Shown: positions 10,299-22,648, counted from the stretch's first letter. The stretch is DNA of 64,000 bases from Topomyia yanbarensis (GCF_030247195.1 NC_080671.1:11919343-11983342); one strand, 5' to 3'. The notes: a model not told the origin generated them from the letters alone. A program made the numbers and translations.

Positions 10299-12416
10299 TG
10301 TAACAGGTCAACATATACTATACATTTTGTAAGAACCATAGGCATATACATATTGTTTAACGTAAACGTAAAATCTATAATAATGCTTCATAAAAATGAA
10401 TTTCAGATCGCATATTTACGTATTAAAAATTGTACAGTTCAATCCCACTGTCAAAAGTGTCAACAAAACGATTATACTTCACCGCGTACATTACCTCGTT
10501 CGATGACAAAGCTGTCCGACCATACATGTTCGCTACCAAAGCCGTCAATCGAGATCTCATCAGCTCGAACCGTTTAATCACCGTTAATAGACCTAATTCC
10601 CCCGAAAAGCAGCACACACACCCGTCCAGTCACTCGGGTCAACCGCGGCAGGTCTTCTCCCTTTGCCCGACCGACTGATAAAACGGGTACAAAAATGCCT
10701 CATCAATTAAATAAATGGTTCATAAATCAAAACGACTAGTCAACAAGCATAAGCCGGTGGAAACGATCTATTACGGCTGGCTCTGGGGATCCTAAATAGG
10801 AACAGCAGAAAGCAGAGAGAATTTCCATCAATTTAAGTGGAAGTCAAAATATTTGACAGTAGCAATGCAAGTCATGCTTCTTCGTTTGAAATCGATCTAC
10901 GGCCGTTCGCTTCAGTGTTCGGGGTAGGAGGAAGGGTGACACGAACGGTACAAAAGACAGCTGGTCAATGTATGTCCTTAGAGGCTGCTACTTGCCTTGG
11001 TATTATTATGACCACATCCATCACAAAAGCGGCACGGCATAGAGAGAAGATCGAAAGAAACCTAATCCTATAACACGATCAACTAAACATACAACGAAAC
11101 GAAGGTGTTTTCTCTAATCATTGCAGAAAGAAGGCTCGAAAACAGTGAATTCAAGTAGCTAGGATAAATATTTACTTTCTCAATGAATAAAAATTCGCAC
11201 CAACAAACGGTAGGGGTTGAGCCTTACTTTTTTATGGGTAACAAACAGAGAGTGGTTTTGTCATAATTTATTGATCGCCCTCTCGAGACCAGCAGCGGGC
11301 AAACAACAATCGGTAGCAAAATGTACCACGCACAGCTATTTCGGTTTCGGTCCACTGTGCACAAGATGCTCTTCTGGGCCACTTGGACAGTTTCAAGAAA
11401 TTCGAAGGAAAAGTGAAAGGAGCTACCGAATTCGCCTATCTATCTAACGTTATTCGCTTTTGTTCAAGGTGTGTGTGTGTGTGTGTGTGTGGTTCAGCAG
11501 AAAAATATTTGGACACGAAAAATGGATTGTTAATTGGGTGCTCTTGAGGTAAGGTAAAGTCCTCGTATACAAGGCGAAGAGCGGATAAACATTTGCTAAC
11601 ATAACTTATCAAAACAGCGTGATTGCTTTATTATGCAGATTGCGAAAGATTTTGGCGAGAAACATATCGAACATACTCTTGACATACTAGCTGGCGGTGA
11701 TTGGCTGTAATCTAGATCATAGCCGGATCCAATCAGATGGTAAAGGGGGGGAGGAACGCATTAGCAAATTTGTAAAATCAAATTTCGACTTTTGGAAAAG
11801 CGTTTCCTGACGCACTTGGAGAGTGGCGGAGAATTTGAAAAAAATCATACACAGAAATTATTTAAGATGTTCCTCAAGGAAGCCACTAAGGACTATTCGT
11901 ATCTGTTTTATTAATCAATGATAATGAATTATAAGAATGAATATTCATGAAAGGATTACATACACAAGTTTTCCGCTGGTTCATTTCCCGGTTGAAGGGG
12001 GGGGGGGCACGCGCCCGTTCATGCCGCCCGCTGGGGCCGCCAGTGACCTGGATTGACATGTTAAGTGTGGTGTTAGTTGACATTTATTTTACTCGCTTGT
12101 AGGAAGCAGACGCTACACCTAATTCAGGCACGTAGCCAGAGGGGGGGCTAGGGGGCTAAAGCCCCCCCCCCACCTCCGAAATTTTTCAAAAATAAATTTA
12201 AGAAGCAACATGTTTTTCGGTAACTCGTAAAAAAATTGTATCTTGTTTGGTTTCAATAAATTAATGGGAGAATGGTGAGGCAGACTGCTATTTCGAGCCA
12301 CCGAAGACATCGGTTACGATATCTACTCAGTATGCCGAGTCTGATAACACACTTCCTTTCATATGGTGTGACTCGTCGGAAGAACAAAAGAAACTGTTAC
12401 TTTAATTCTTGCTGGG
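10299..12416. other. Unassigned DNA with a (GT)n tract
   Basis: No gene is supported. A (GT)n microsatellite of about 23 bp lies at 11469-11491. A G-run and C-run rich stretch (about 11990-12175) contains CAGGCACGTAGCCAGA, which resembles the end of a DNA transposon, but no partner end was located. Small open frames near 10287-10678 have no recognisable family. Confidence 0.4.
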
Positions 12417-12439
12417 GTGATCCGTCGGATGATTGAGTC

Positions 12440-12720
12440 GCAGAAGCAAGAAGTGGTGCTCCAGCCAAACGTGGAGGCTATTGAGTTCCGGAATTTTTGC
12501 ATAACCGAATTTCATTATGGGAAATATTTGCTAAAGGTGAAAATAGAGGTTATGCTTACGAACATCGTCTTTAACTTTTTAATACAACAAATCAGCCTAG
12601 GCGAAACCAGTCATTTTTTAACTTGTAACACGTGGTTGATTCTCATATATATGGAAGATGAAAAAATCAATGTTCGGCTACAAGATCTGATACCACTTAC
12701 TTGAACCGCGGGCGAACGAC
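12440..12720 (+). pseudogene. Decayed gag-like ORF1 relic (third copy)
   Basis: The open frame contains YMEDEKINVRLQDLIPLT, which aligns with YMEDNAVDVKLHDLFPGT of the intact ORF at 7415-8215. The preceding text is a weaker match to the earlier part of that protein. It stops at about 12703 and no zinc knuckle follows. It is short and isolated, so it is a degraded fragment. Confidence 0.6.
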
Positions 12721-12840
12721 CAGGAGGTTAAAGCCCCAATAAACAAACTTAACTTATTTGAACCGTGGCCATTAAAAGATTCCTGTCACATTTGGAAAAA
12801 ATGGAATTTATTATAAAGGACACATCTAGGGATTAGACGG

Positions 12841-12877
12841 GCAGGGTCAGCTAGGATTTCGTCCTAGCTGACCCTGC
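12841..12877. repeat. Perfect 16-bp hairpin
   Basis: GCAGGGTCAGCTAGGA is followed by the loop TTTCG and then its exact reverse complement TCCTAGCTGACCCTGC. The stem is GC-richer than its surroundings. It may be a minimal fold-back element or the tip of one; no flanking duplication is evident. Confidence 0.85.
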
Positions 12878-14507
12878 ACGTACAAAACGCAATGCGATAG
12901 TATCATTATACACGTTACATCTTTGCACATCCATAGTCTCCAATACGATTACCTGCAAAACAAACAATTGCCAAAATTGTGGCTGCTGTTCATATAATAT
13001 TGACAGCAAAAACTGCATCTAGTATCTCAAAATTAACAGTCAGCATCATCATTGAGGAAGTCGACACTGGTGGCCCGTAAGGGGACAAAACAAAAATGAA
13101 ATCAGATATTCGCGAACATGGACATGGCAGTTACCACGATAATAATACGGAAGTGTACAAGATAGATATGAACGACCACCAAGATGCGGTTGGTTATGAA
13201 AAATATTTCTCAGTCAGTAAACTGGTCAATCGCACGAGATCTGTTGGACAACCATTAGCGTTTTATCATTTTCATTGTTTACATAGTGGAAATATATTAA
13301 AGACTCAAGGCTTCATTTAGCTAATGCATTGAACCGACTCAAATAAACGAATTGTATAATAAAAATTTAGAAGTTTCATAGAAAGCTGAGTACAAAAACT
13401 GTCCTAAAATAAACATTTACCGCGAGTGATGGCATCTAACAAAACTCATTTTATGCTAGATATTGCCCTTAATAAAGAAAGTTAGTTAAATCATACGCAA
13501 ATTGGATTTCTGTAATAGATTAGAGCACTGTACGCTTAATATAAACGTCAGGCATCTCACTCAAGCGTGCTAAACAAAAATATTTCAATTAGCTGATGAC
13601 ATAGTTGTAGCCGAGATGACAGTTCTTTTTTATTTTCGCATCATTTTAATGCAATAGTATTTCTATTGACACTCAATTTCATTTTATGTGGGGAATGCGG
13701 GCCGTTTTGAAACACTGTTAGTCTGGAAAATCGATCAATAAGCAAGAAAAACGTGAAAAAGTAAACAAACCAAAAAGTGGTAAACCAGCGGTTTTCCTGA
13801 GGTGTTCATCAACCCACGAATCGTATATTACTAATTTTGTTGATATACAGAAACATACTCAGTAGCGGTAGGACTAACTGACGTGATTTTACACTTACTT
13901 TCCTTCGGATGTCAATTGATCAGTTGATGCTAAACCACATATTAGTCAATCAACCATAATAAACTAAATGTTGCAACCACCAGCAGCATTTTAGTCGCTT
14001 TCGATGGTTTCTAATTAATGCTTATGTAAGTTTGAAAACGACGTGTCGATAGATTGATCAGACATCAGTAGGTTATCACGGAGAGCGACTAAAATGTTGT
14101 AACTAGTTGAGTCTATAAGTCAATAAGGTGGGATTATTGTTTCGGTTTCATGTTTTCATTATATTACAGTCTTTTGTTTTATTTTTGGTCTTTATGGAAT
14201 AAGATGATAAGACATCACGGAGAAAAAAAAGCAAAAAGGAATCAATAAATTGAAATCGAGGGGAAGTAAGTGCGATGTATTCCCTTCTATGTGTCGAAAT
14301 TAAGAGATGCTGAAATTATTGAGCTTGTTCACATTTATAGTTTCTAGTTATGTTGTCAGCAGTGAGGCATTTAGTAAAATTTTACGTAAATTAGATGATA
14401 GTAGTAACAGTGTTAAGTGATTTTCATTCGATTTGTGGACAATTTTCTTGAATAGATTAAATTCCGGGAAGTTACCTTTAGTTGATTAGACCATTGAAAT
14501 ACATAAG
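12878..14507. other. AT-rich DNA, nothing recognised
   Basis: No family is recognisable in any reading. The open frame at 13096-13320 (74 codons) is unsupported. Confidence 0.45.
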
Positions 14508-16232
14508 TCATTCCACGACAGTTTTACAACCAAAATTTCAATTCCTTCCAAAATGTTTTCTTAGATTCTTTAGCTAAAAATAATTGGTATTTTTTGGTTT
14601 GGCTAAATATTATATTTTTTTCTTCAAGTTATTCATTCGCTTTTGAACTTTTGAAGTCCATAAAATTGAACATTTTTCAATCACTGATAACCCGGAAACG
14701 ACTCGATATATGGAAAAAAATATTAAATAAAAAAGTTGCGTTTTCAAATAAGCTTACCAAAACAAATCACAATTTTTTTTGTTATATAACTTATGAAATT
14801 TGCAATTACTTGAAACAAATTGAATTTTTTTAAGGTTGGGCCAAAAATTTTATTTATTATTTTCTTTATTATTATTAAGTATTAAAATCATGTTAAACAG
14901 ATTGTGTAAAAATTTGGCAGTGGAATTCTTTGCGAGATATTACAATTATAAACATAAAACAAGGCAATTTTACACTAAACGCCCAGTGAGGCCTGTTATA
15001 ACTGAAATATCTTGTAAAAGACTTCGAGTTCCATTCTGAAATTTTCACATAATCTTCTTAATATAGTTATGTAATCAAAATAAATTTGATTTCGGGGGAC
15101 TTTAAAAAAATATTTGCTTTTAACATTAGAATACCCCCAAAAAAGTCTTAAATTTGCAGAATGCGAGTCATTCCACGATTTACAACTAGAATTTTAGTTC
15201 CCTCCATTTTTTTTGCATTCTTTAGCTGAAAATTATAGACACGATTTTTTTTACTTTGGATGAATTAGACATTTTTTTCAAGTTATGAGTTTTTGAACTT
15301 TATAAAATACTAGCTAATACCCATCGCGCGTTGATGCGACTTTCAACGAAATAGGAGGAAACCACTATTTGTTCCGAAGCGCCATCTTGTAGGCAGATAA
15401 TCCCCACCAATAGCACACAAACACGCTCCATAACAAATTCCTACTATGCATAAATTTTTACGGCAATTGGTTAAGCCGTTTGGGAGTCCATAAATCATAT
15501 GTATATGATATATGTATAATATCGATTTAATCGATAATTTTTTAAAGTTTTATAAATTTAATAGAATTGGACATTTTTCATTCCCTGATAACTGAGAAAC
15601 TATTAGATTTCTGGAAAAAAGCATTAAATAATAAAAGCTGCGTTTTCGGAAGATCTCAGCGGATTTTTTTGTAATATTTGTTTTTGTTAAATAATTTATG
15701 TATTATGCAAATATTAGTAACAAAAAAATCTTTTTAGCTTTTTCAAATAATTTATAATTATATCGAGAAGATTGTGTACAAATTTCAGAAAGAAATTCGA
15801 AGTATTTTACGAGATATTTCAATTACAATAGGCCTATCACTAGGCGTTTGGTGTAAAATTGCCTTGTTTTAAGTTTATAATTGTAATATCTCGCAAAGTA
15901 TTTTGATATCCACTCCCAAATTTTTGCACAATTATTTTAACATGATTCTTAATATTTAAAGAAAATAATAAGTAAAAAAATTGGTCCAACTTTAAAAAAT
16001 TCAATTTGTTTCCGACAATTGCAAATTTCATATGTTATATAACAAAAAGAAATTGCAATTTTTTTTAGTAAGCTCATTGAGTACACAACTTTTTTATTTA
16101 ATATTTTTTTCCATATATCGAATCGCTTCCGAGTTATAAGTGATTGAAAAATGATCAATGTTATAAACTTGAAAAAAAAATCATATTCAGCCAAAATAAA
16201 AAATACGTGTCAATTATTTTTAGCTAATGAAG
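14508..16232. repeat. Tandem palindromic repeat block
   Basis: Two forward units begin AGTCATTCCACGA, near 14507 and at 15168. They share segments such as TCTTTAGCT, TTTTTCA(A/T)TC(A/C)CTGATAAC and GCGTTTTC. Each is followed by an inverted partner: 14998-15160 mirrors the tail of the unit, and 15838-16232 mirrors most of the first unit. The palindrome centres lie in GGCCT/AGGCG-type sequence near 14990 and 15836. The second forward unit is interrupted by a separate dispersed repeat (15308-15510). Open frames here are by-products of the repeat. Confidence 0.75.
15308..15510 (+). repeat. Dispersed ~200-bp repeat, copy 1
   Basis: It starts ACTAGCTAATACCCATCGCG and ends near GCCGTTTGGGAGTC. It aligns along its length with 33911-34110. 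The 3' phrase 'GGTTAAGCCGTTTGGGAGT' resembles the 3' UTRs of RTE-type elements or their SINEs, but the family is not certain. It interrupts a palindromic repeat unit, and TTTATAAA-like sequence lies on both sides as a possible target duplication. Confidence 0.7.
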
Positions 16233-16765
16233 CACCAAAGATCCTCCTTCCTAACTGGGGTATGCCAAAAAATTATGTTAGCATGATGCATTAGAACTGG
16301 TAATAGTTACAGGACGCCAGATCAAGAAAATAGAAGTTGAACCATCTACAATTCGTTTGCTAAATCAGAAGATTTTGTGCAAATTTCGACATTCTCTTCG
16401 ATCGAACATTTTATGGATATTTTTCTACTCATTTCGATTTAGCGTCTTCTACACCTTTTAAACGTGTAGCTTAGAACACCTTGCGTTTTCCAGCACCGTC
16501 AAGGATTGCCATATTTGGTTAGCGCATAAATACTGAGAACTCTAGAATATCCATTGTTGCAACGAGGGTGAATTGTAACTTGTAAATAAAAATAAATAAT
16601 AAAAATCAAACTAAACATCAACAATTCGTTGATGTACTATAGCCTTTCTTGTGACAAAGAACATGGATTGTCTTAGGTTTGGCTTTGTTTTCATTAAGAA
16701 CTATTCAAAATTTCGTTTAGTTTCTAGTGACAATATGAAGTAATTAGAACTAAAAGCTTTATGCA
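16233..16765. other. Unassigned AT-rich DNA
   Basis: No open frame of significance and no repeat end was identified between the palindromic block and the SINE. Confidence 0.4.
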
Positions 16766-16930
16766 GGGGCGGGTAAAGCGTAGTTGGTAAATCGATTGCC
16801 TTGTACGCAGCTCATCACGGTTCGTTCATCAATCCCGCACATATAGGGTTAGAAATTTTTCTAAAGAAATTTTCTAACCCAAAAAGAGGCAAATAACCAT
16901 AAGGTTAAAACCTCTATAATCGAAATAAAA
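16766..16930 (+). mobile_element. tRNA-like SINE
   Basis: The element begins GGGGCGGGTAAAGCGTAGTT, with an A-box-like AGCGTAGTTGG and a damaged B-box-like GGTTCGTTCATCAATCCC. A hairpin follows (GGGTTAGAAATTT... paired with ...AAATTTTCTAACCC). It ends with AAGGTTAAAACCTCTATAAT and an A-rich tail. A tRNA-like head with pol III boxes and an A-rich 3' end defines a SINE; similar families are known in Aedes. A 3' fragment occurs at 49935-49980. Confidence 0.8.
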
Positions 16931-18559
16931 AAAAGCTTTATACAATAATTTTTTAAGCCCCTCCCTAATTATCTGTTCTACAGTTGGTCAATCGTTTTAT
17001 TCAGTTTAACGCTCACCACAGCAGAGGTTGTAAAATAAGTCAAAGTCAAGAAGTCAAAAAACGAAATGAACAAAACAAACCCTTCTCTGAGCAGTAATAT
17101 TGTTTCGATTTTTACACTCTCCCATCGCCGTTGATGTCAAGAGACCATATTGCCTCGGTTATGATTTGTGTGTTCTCCCAGTTAGCTTCGAAAATACCGC
17201 ATCGATTTCATCTTGCTATTTTGTGGTCATCAGAAGAGATTTGTGCGTTTGTGTGTGGTTTTCGTCTTGCTTTTGTTCGCAAATAAATACCAAATTCCAG
17301 TAGCTCAGTGGTACGCTTCTTGAGTCACTCTTTTTTTCTACTCCTTCGTTCCCTCGAGAGCCACGAAAAGGTAAAAATTTGAATATAAAATTTGAAGCAT
17401 GCATATTTCGAAATGGGAAAAACAATTAATCAAAGTCTCGTTGCTACTTGTTTCCAATCCGAATGCTGTTGCTGCTTCTGTGTGGCTATTTACGGTCTCG
17501 AGGGCCTTATGAAATGAATCGGTTTCTGCAAGGCCCCAACCAATTCAGCTACGGGCCGAATAAACATATTGAGCCGTTTTACAGTGAAGGTAATGCCCCA
17601 ACTGATTTAAAGTCGCCCAATGGAATCGTGTATAAATTTTGCTAATTAGCTCTCAATCAACAACTCATCTCATAGTTCGCCGTTCGAGGGCAGAGCCGGG
17701 CCAATTTGACACACCGCACCGTGCACGACTCTAAAACACTGGGCAAGAGCTAGAGTTTCCCAGAAGCAGATCAGAGTTTTTCTTTTGATCTTTGTCGGTT
17801 GTGAAAATGTTTTCCCATCAACTCGTCATCATCAGCGTCATCGCTTCGAGTCGACCGTTGAAACACACACACACAGTCGTCGAATGTGCGGCGGATGATG
17901 AACAGTCATAATTTCTCATCACGGGCTCGGATTTATGTATAAAACATAAAAAACAAATCTTACGTGATTTGCCTCCCCTTTTTGCTAAAAGTAGTTCAAA
18001 AAGTCTCTCACCGGGAAGCGGAGATTGGCCATCCAACGCTGCTGATGAGTTGGTTTTTTGGCTATTAACGATGATACAGCGGGTCGGTGGGTGGTGAAGG
18101 TTAACCTCATCTCCGGTGTGAACGTTGTGGTAGCCCTCGAAATGAAGTAGCATTAACCAAAGTTGGATAGGTAGGTAGTCGGAAAACACCAGTAAACCAC
18201 ATGAAAGATACAAGATCGCGAAGGCGGGCGGGGTTTCAGAAAAAGATTCACGCACTTCAAGTGGCCAACAGTGTTACCAGATTAGATTTTATATTGGATA
18301 AATCATTAGAAGTTATTCAATTCCGGCCTATACCGGAACAACATGTTAAGTGCATTGAAACGTATTGTGTAGCACAAATGAATCTCCAGCATGAACGTAC
18401 AACAATTATGAATATGCAATATTTTTTCTCAAAAGGTAAAATAATTGGATTAAATCAATGTGTGCATAAAGGGCACAACATCTAGTTTATTTAAAGATGG
18501 ATTCTTGTGTTTCGAATTCATTTCTTTAGTAACTAGCACTACTTTTGATATACAAATTG
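16931..18559. other. Unassigned DNA
   Basis: No gene is supported. An open frame at 18201-18485 (94 codons) followed by AAAAGGTAAAA could be an exon with a splice donor, but I recognise no family. A minus-strand frame at 17818-18255 overlaps it and is also unsupported. CA-rich and pyrimidine-rich tracts occur near 17865-17880. Confidence 0.35.
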
Positions 18560-19742
18560 GTCTATTAATTTTTCCCCTTGAGTCCAGGAAAATCGGTTTT
18601 TAAAAAGTTATACTTCAAATCGTCAAGAATCTCGTCAAAAATAACCTGTCCAGGACAGGTCTGCTCAACTAAGAGGAGAGGATGATGTGAATCTATACCA
18701 AGGGATCATTCATAAATTACGTAACGATTTTGGGAGGAGGGGATACGACAAGTTGTGACATGTTGTGACATAGTGGGGAGGGGGAGTGAGCTAGATTGTT
18801 ACGTAACATGTTTTCACCGAAAAAAAAATTTTTTCTAGGAATTTGTTACGGGGAGGGGGGAGTCAATATTGGGCAACTTTTGCGTTACGTAATTTATGAA
18901 TGGTCCCAAACGAGTGGCTCATCTGTACGATACACATGGCAATTCTTGCATGCATCTTCATTTGCAAACAGAAGATTCAACGTGCGATTTAGTCTATTCG
19001 TTATCGTACACATTTGCAGAATGTTGAGTAATGACATCCCGTCTAGTAAAGAAATGCTAGATCTCGAAAGGGATGAGTCGGACTGGTCGATGTATACATA
19101 ACCGTAACATGTAGTATTCCATACAAGACCAGGCTGGTTGTAATTTCTAAATAACAAATGAGAAGCTTGGGGTTCTAGCGAATTAGCAATGTCAAGTGCG
19201 GATTGAATATGGTTTTGAATAACGTTTATGTTATCTGTGCAGTCCGGAGGGAGGTATACGACGCCCACGCATGTGTTAGTACCATGGCTATTAAGGTTTA
19301 CCCGGAGTTGTTCTACGACGTTATTGTTATAACTTTTTTGTTTAGACGCTAACCGATTAGAAACAGCTATAATCACATCCCGACCCTTTTTTACCAGCAA
19401 CGACTGGGTCACGATCGTCACGTTGCAGGGATACAGTTACGAACAGCCCATCGATCTTTGTGCGCAGTACTCTCACATTCTGGTAGTATATTCTGAGCTG
19501 GGAACGGGAATTCATTTCAAGGTAGGTAGCATTTGTATGTCTAGCTTCGGAGGAACATATACATTCCTGGCTTTTACCTGGAGGAACAGTATGTTGTTCA
19601 ACAGAAGACTGAAACCGAAAATTACTTTGAGGGGGTACAGTATCAAAGGTAGCTTCGAGAGGACATATACCCTCTTTGGCTTTACCTGGAGTAACAGAAA
19701 GTAATCCGTTCAGATATCCTGGTATGCTGACAACTGTAATTG
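18560..19742 (-). pseudogene. Non-LTR ORF2 N-terminal and AP-endonuclease relic
   Basis: From 19742 downwards the minus strand reads PGKAKEGICPLEA, then a near-repeat PGKSQECICSSEA, then the endonuclease opening IYYQNVRVLRTKIDGLF. In the frame 19421-18894 it continues with VVYLPPDCTDN, a degraded catalytic region LLFRNYNQPGL and LNRTLNLLFAN. The domain is broken at 18907 by a 206-bp MITE and resumes with IDSHHPPLLVEQ, the His-containing end of AP endonucleases. Frame changes occur near 19430 and at the MITE. No reverse transcriptase follows, so the 3' half is missing. It belongs with the ORF1 upstream (19743-22953). Confidence 0.8.
18702..18907. mobile_element. 206-bp MITE, copy 1
   Basis: The ends GGGATCATTCATAAATTACG and the inverse of GGGACCATTCATAAATTACG form an inverted repeat of about 25 bp. 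The interior is G-rich (GGGGAGGGGGAGTGAGCTAG). It sits inside the endonuclease relic, whose reading resumes on the other side. A related copy lies at 61912-62130. The target duplication is unclear because both flanks carry A-runs. Confidence 0.85.
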
Positions 19743-20634
19743 CTATTCGTCACGATTAATTTGCTGACGCTTTCTTTCAACAAGCTTCCTATATACAAAG
19801 CATTCGAAACTATAGGCTGCATGTTTTGTCTCCAGATTCAGCTTCCGGTCCCTATTCATCTGAGCGCAATTAGCACAGCAGTAATTCTGATGCACATTCT
19901 GCTGTAACGTGGTCCCCTGCGCATTTAGAGCAGACCTAGTCTTTGCATTCAGTACTCTTATGCCCATATGCACAGCATTTAAAGCAACGTACTATTCCAA
20001 AACACTCAACCACTCTACATCTTTCCCAGCCAATGTTTATACGCCCTAACTTGAGCATGGTCTCAAATGAATCAGCATTCACTTCAATCACATAATTATA
20101 TGCTGTGTAATCATTCCGCTTAGTTTTAAATAACGTTATGAGTTTTAACTCTGTGAAGTTCACTAATTCATTTTGTTCTTCCAGGCTATTTTTGAGTTCA
20201 CTCTCTGACATATGCTCTGCAATCCCCACAATTTCAAACTTTGGTTTTGAGGGTTTCGGAACTGAGATTTCATAATTCTTCCCGAACTTCTGTCTCACCA
20301 CTGCCACAACTGATTCTATTGCCTCCGCATTTTTCACACCGAGGATGATTGAGCCACTATTGTCTTCTCGAACTGTTTGAATTTGATTCGATGCACGGTC
20401 AATTTGGCTACGCAATTCATTCTTTGTTTTCCTAGCACTTTGATTCACTTCTTTAGGGCGCACTAAAATAACGGTCTCATTCTTACGAGGCTGTTTCGGG
20501 GTTTCACCGTTACACTTAACTTGCGAGTGCGGTTTCAACGAACTCGAAGTTTCACTAGTAAGTGCCAAATTTTGTTCACCATTTTCAACTCTGGGCCGTT
20601 TTCTAGCCCTGAGGTTCCTGCTCGGACCAGCCGG
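19743..20634 (-). pseudogene. Non-LTR ORF1 (gag-like), main part
   Basis: The frame 20568-19936 includes a long basic/polar region and a gag-like domain (IILGVKNAEAIESVVAVV and EIVGIAEHMSESELKNSLEE). The zinc knuckle CFKCCAYGHKSTEC follows. After a frameshift near 19950 further Cys residues follow (CSKCAG-type, then CCANCAQMNRDRK) to a stop near 19743. This order is typical of gag-like ORF1 of R1/I/jockey-related elements. The N-terminal part continues on the other side of a 2.0-kb hAT-type insertion, at 22649-22953. A second frame defect probably lies near the insertion junction. Confidence 0.85.
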
Positions 20635-22640
20635 TAGGGTTCGTCGTGGTTGCGGTAATTACCGCAACCGCACGGTATTTATATTTTATATTTTGGATTG
20701 GTTATTTGATACTTCTAAGTAAAAATTCACAAACTAACCATTTCAAATATATAAAATGCAAGATCCAAATAGAGACCAAATTATTAGTTCATTTAAAAAC
20801 AATAAATTCGTACTCTTAAATCCAATTTAAAAGTGCATCACTTCTCCCGATTTCTGTTGGTAATCGTGGAATTATGAATCGTTTTCGATATCAATTTCTC
20901 AATTGCGAATTTTGATTAATTTAAAGGAATTAGAGATGAACTAATTATGCTGGGACTTAAACACAACCCAAAAAGAATATAATTATCTTCGTCAAACCAA
21001 ACGAATTTGCAATAATTGGCAGTAAAGGATACAAATGTATGAAAGCGTCCAAAATAAGGAGGGGTCCAAATTTGGATGATTATTCTATCATTCGTTCATC
21101 AACATCGTATTTCTATCTTCTTTGATTGCTGTGTAAATTCAATGTGAATTTTTCTACAGTCAATTTTAATGGACTCTTTCTCAAAAAGTATGCTACATAA
21201 CTTTTTTTCGCGTACTTCCATTCAAATTTACTATAATTTTCTACCAAATTAAGTCCTAATATTTTTCAGTTAAGACTATTTTGTAGCTTTTTTGAAGCTT
21301 TTTTTTGCCAAATACCCAAGAGGTGAGTCGCTTAGCACAAATCGAATTGTGCTCACAAACAAACAGCGTGGTAGCTTGTGCCGCAATGTGCCACGATGTG
21401 CCACGCTGTGCCATGGTGTTCAGTAAAACAAAAGCAATGGTTGCTCTGATTATTCAACTACACTTTGTTGACAGTTTTTGAATTGTCAAAAGTGTGCCTC
21501 ATTGTGACACACATTGTGGTAACGAGTGAAATGATCGTGTATTACTGTGAATCGTAATCTTATATCGTGTTATGGTAGGTGATACAGTGTGTATGGCACA
21601 TTGTTCTAAGCGACTCACCCCTTGCAAATACCACATAGTTTGACTCCCGTTCACTGCAATTGAAGTTTTTGCCTTTGGCTTATTGGCAAAATATTAGAGG
21701 AAAATACATTAAATGCTAGAACTTTCGAACTAGCCTTAGGAAAATTACACATCATACATTTTCAAAGGAAGCAATCTTAGTTTTTGAATGAGAATACATC
21801 TGTTTCTTGAAGAATGCGGAAGTTAGAGTTTTGATATTGTCCGTAAAACCCCCTATTTTTAAAATCATTTCTGCTGTATGCTACAAATCATACATTTTTT
21901 GCAGTTTTTCTAATGTTCAATAATTCTGTACCGGTTGAGACCGGACACCTGATTAGATGTAATGTATAGAGTAATTTTTTTGTCAAATATGGCGTCGTTC
22001 TTATTGATGAAATACAATGTTTTTATTTCACTGTATTGAAATATATGCGCTACTATATAGAAGTACTGGTATTTCGACTTTAAATTTTTTTTTTTTGGTG
22101 AAATTCCTTTAAGAATGAAAGTTGGTTTTTACTACGTAAATGCGAAAATCATCCATTTCATTTACATATGTCAAACACATTGAAAATATGAAAATTTAAA
22201 GAAAAAACTATGCAACTTCATTTCTTATTACATTTTTATTCCACTTTTTTGAATTAACTGAAGGACTGCTAAAATAAAAGTTTTCCTATTACTGCAGTAG
22301 AACGTTTTTGAATGTATAATGTTTGCCTTAAAATGAACGGAATTTTATTAACAGAAAATGCAAAAGTTGATTTTTTCATAAACATTACATTCTGAGGAGT
22401 CTCTTAAAGTTAAATTTCGTGTGAATGAAAATAACATTTCATTATATACTGTTACACAAATGAACAATTTTCCAACACTATTTTTTAAAAATATAAAAAT
22501 TTTACCGCATTTACCGCATACCCGCGCGGTGCGGTAAATAAAGTGCGGTTGCGGTAAGCGGTGCGGTTTTATTATTTTTTTTTGCAGTTGCGGTGCGGAC
22601 AATCCATTTACCGCCCACATCCGCACCGCGACGAACCCTA
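20635..22640. mobile_element. hAT-type non-autonomous element, 2.0 kb
   Basis: The ends are TAGGGTTCGTCG and its exact inverse. The octamer CCAGCCGG is duplicated at 20627-20634 and 22641-22648. Both subterminal regions are packed with GCGGT/ACCGC motifs (for example GTTGCGGTAATTACCGCAAC at the left), which probably bind transposase. No transposase frame is present. It splits a retrotransposon ORF1 and contains a smaller hAT-type MITE. The TIR and TSD together make the superfamily call strong. Confidence 0.92.
21317..21624. mobile_element. hAT-type MITE, 308 bp, nested
   Basis: The termini CAAGAGGTGAGTCGCTTAG and the inverse of CAAGGGGTGAGTCGCTTAG form an inverted repeat of about 24 bp with two mismatches. 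The octamer CAAATACC is duplicated exactly at 21309-21316 and 21625-21632. Its interior has several GTGCCAC(G/A) repeats. It lies inside the 2.0-kb hAT-type element and is therefore younger than it. Confidence 0.92.
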
Positions 22641-22648
22641 CCAGCCGG

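Noticed and set aside
11990..12175. DNA transposon end (CAGGCACGTAGCCAGA)
   Set aside because: No inverted partner or target duplication could be found in the window.
17818..18255. 145-codon minus-strand frame
   Set aside because: Composition-driven and overlapping another frame; no motif recognised.
18201..18485. 94-codon frame followed by a GTAAAA donor-like sequence as a host exon
   Set aside because: No family recognised, no matching acceptor or downstream exon seen; kept only as a note.
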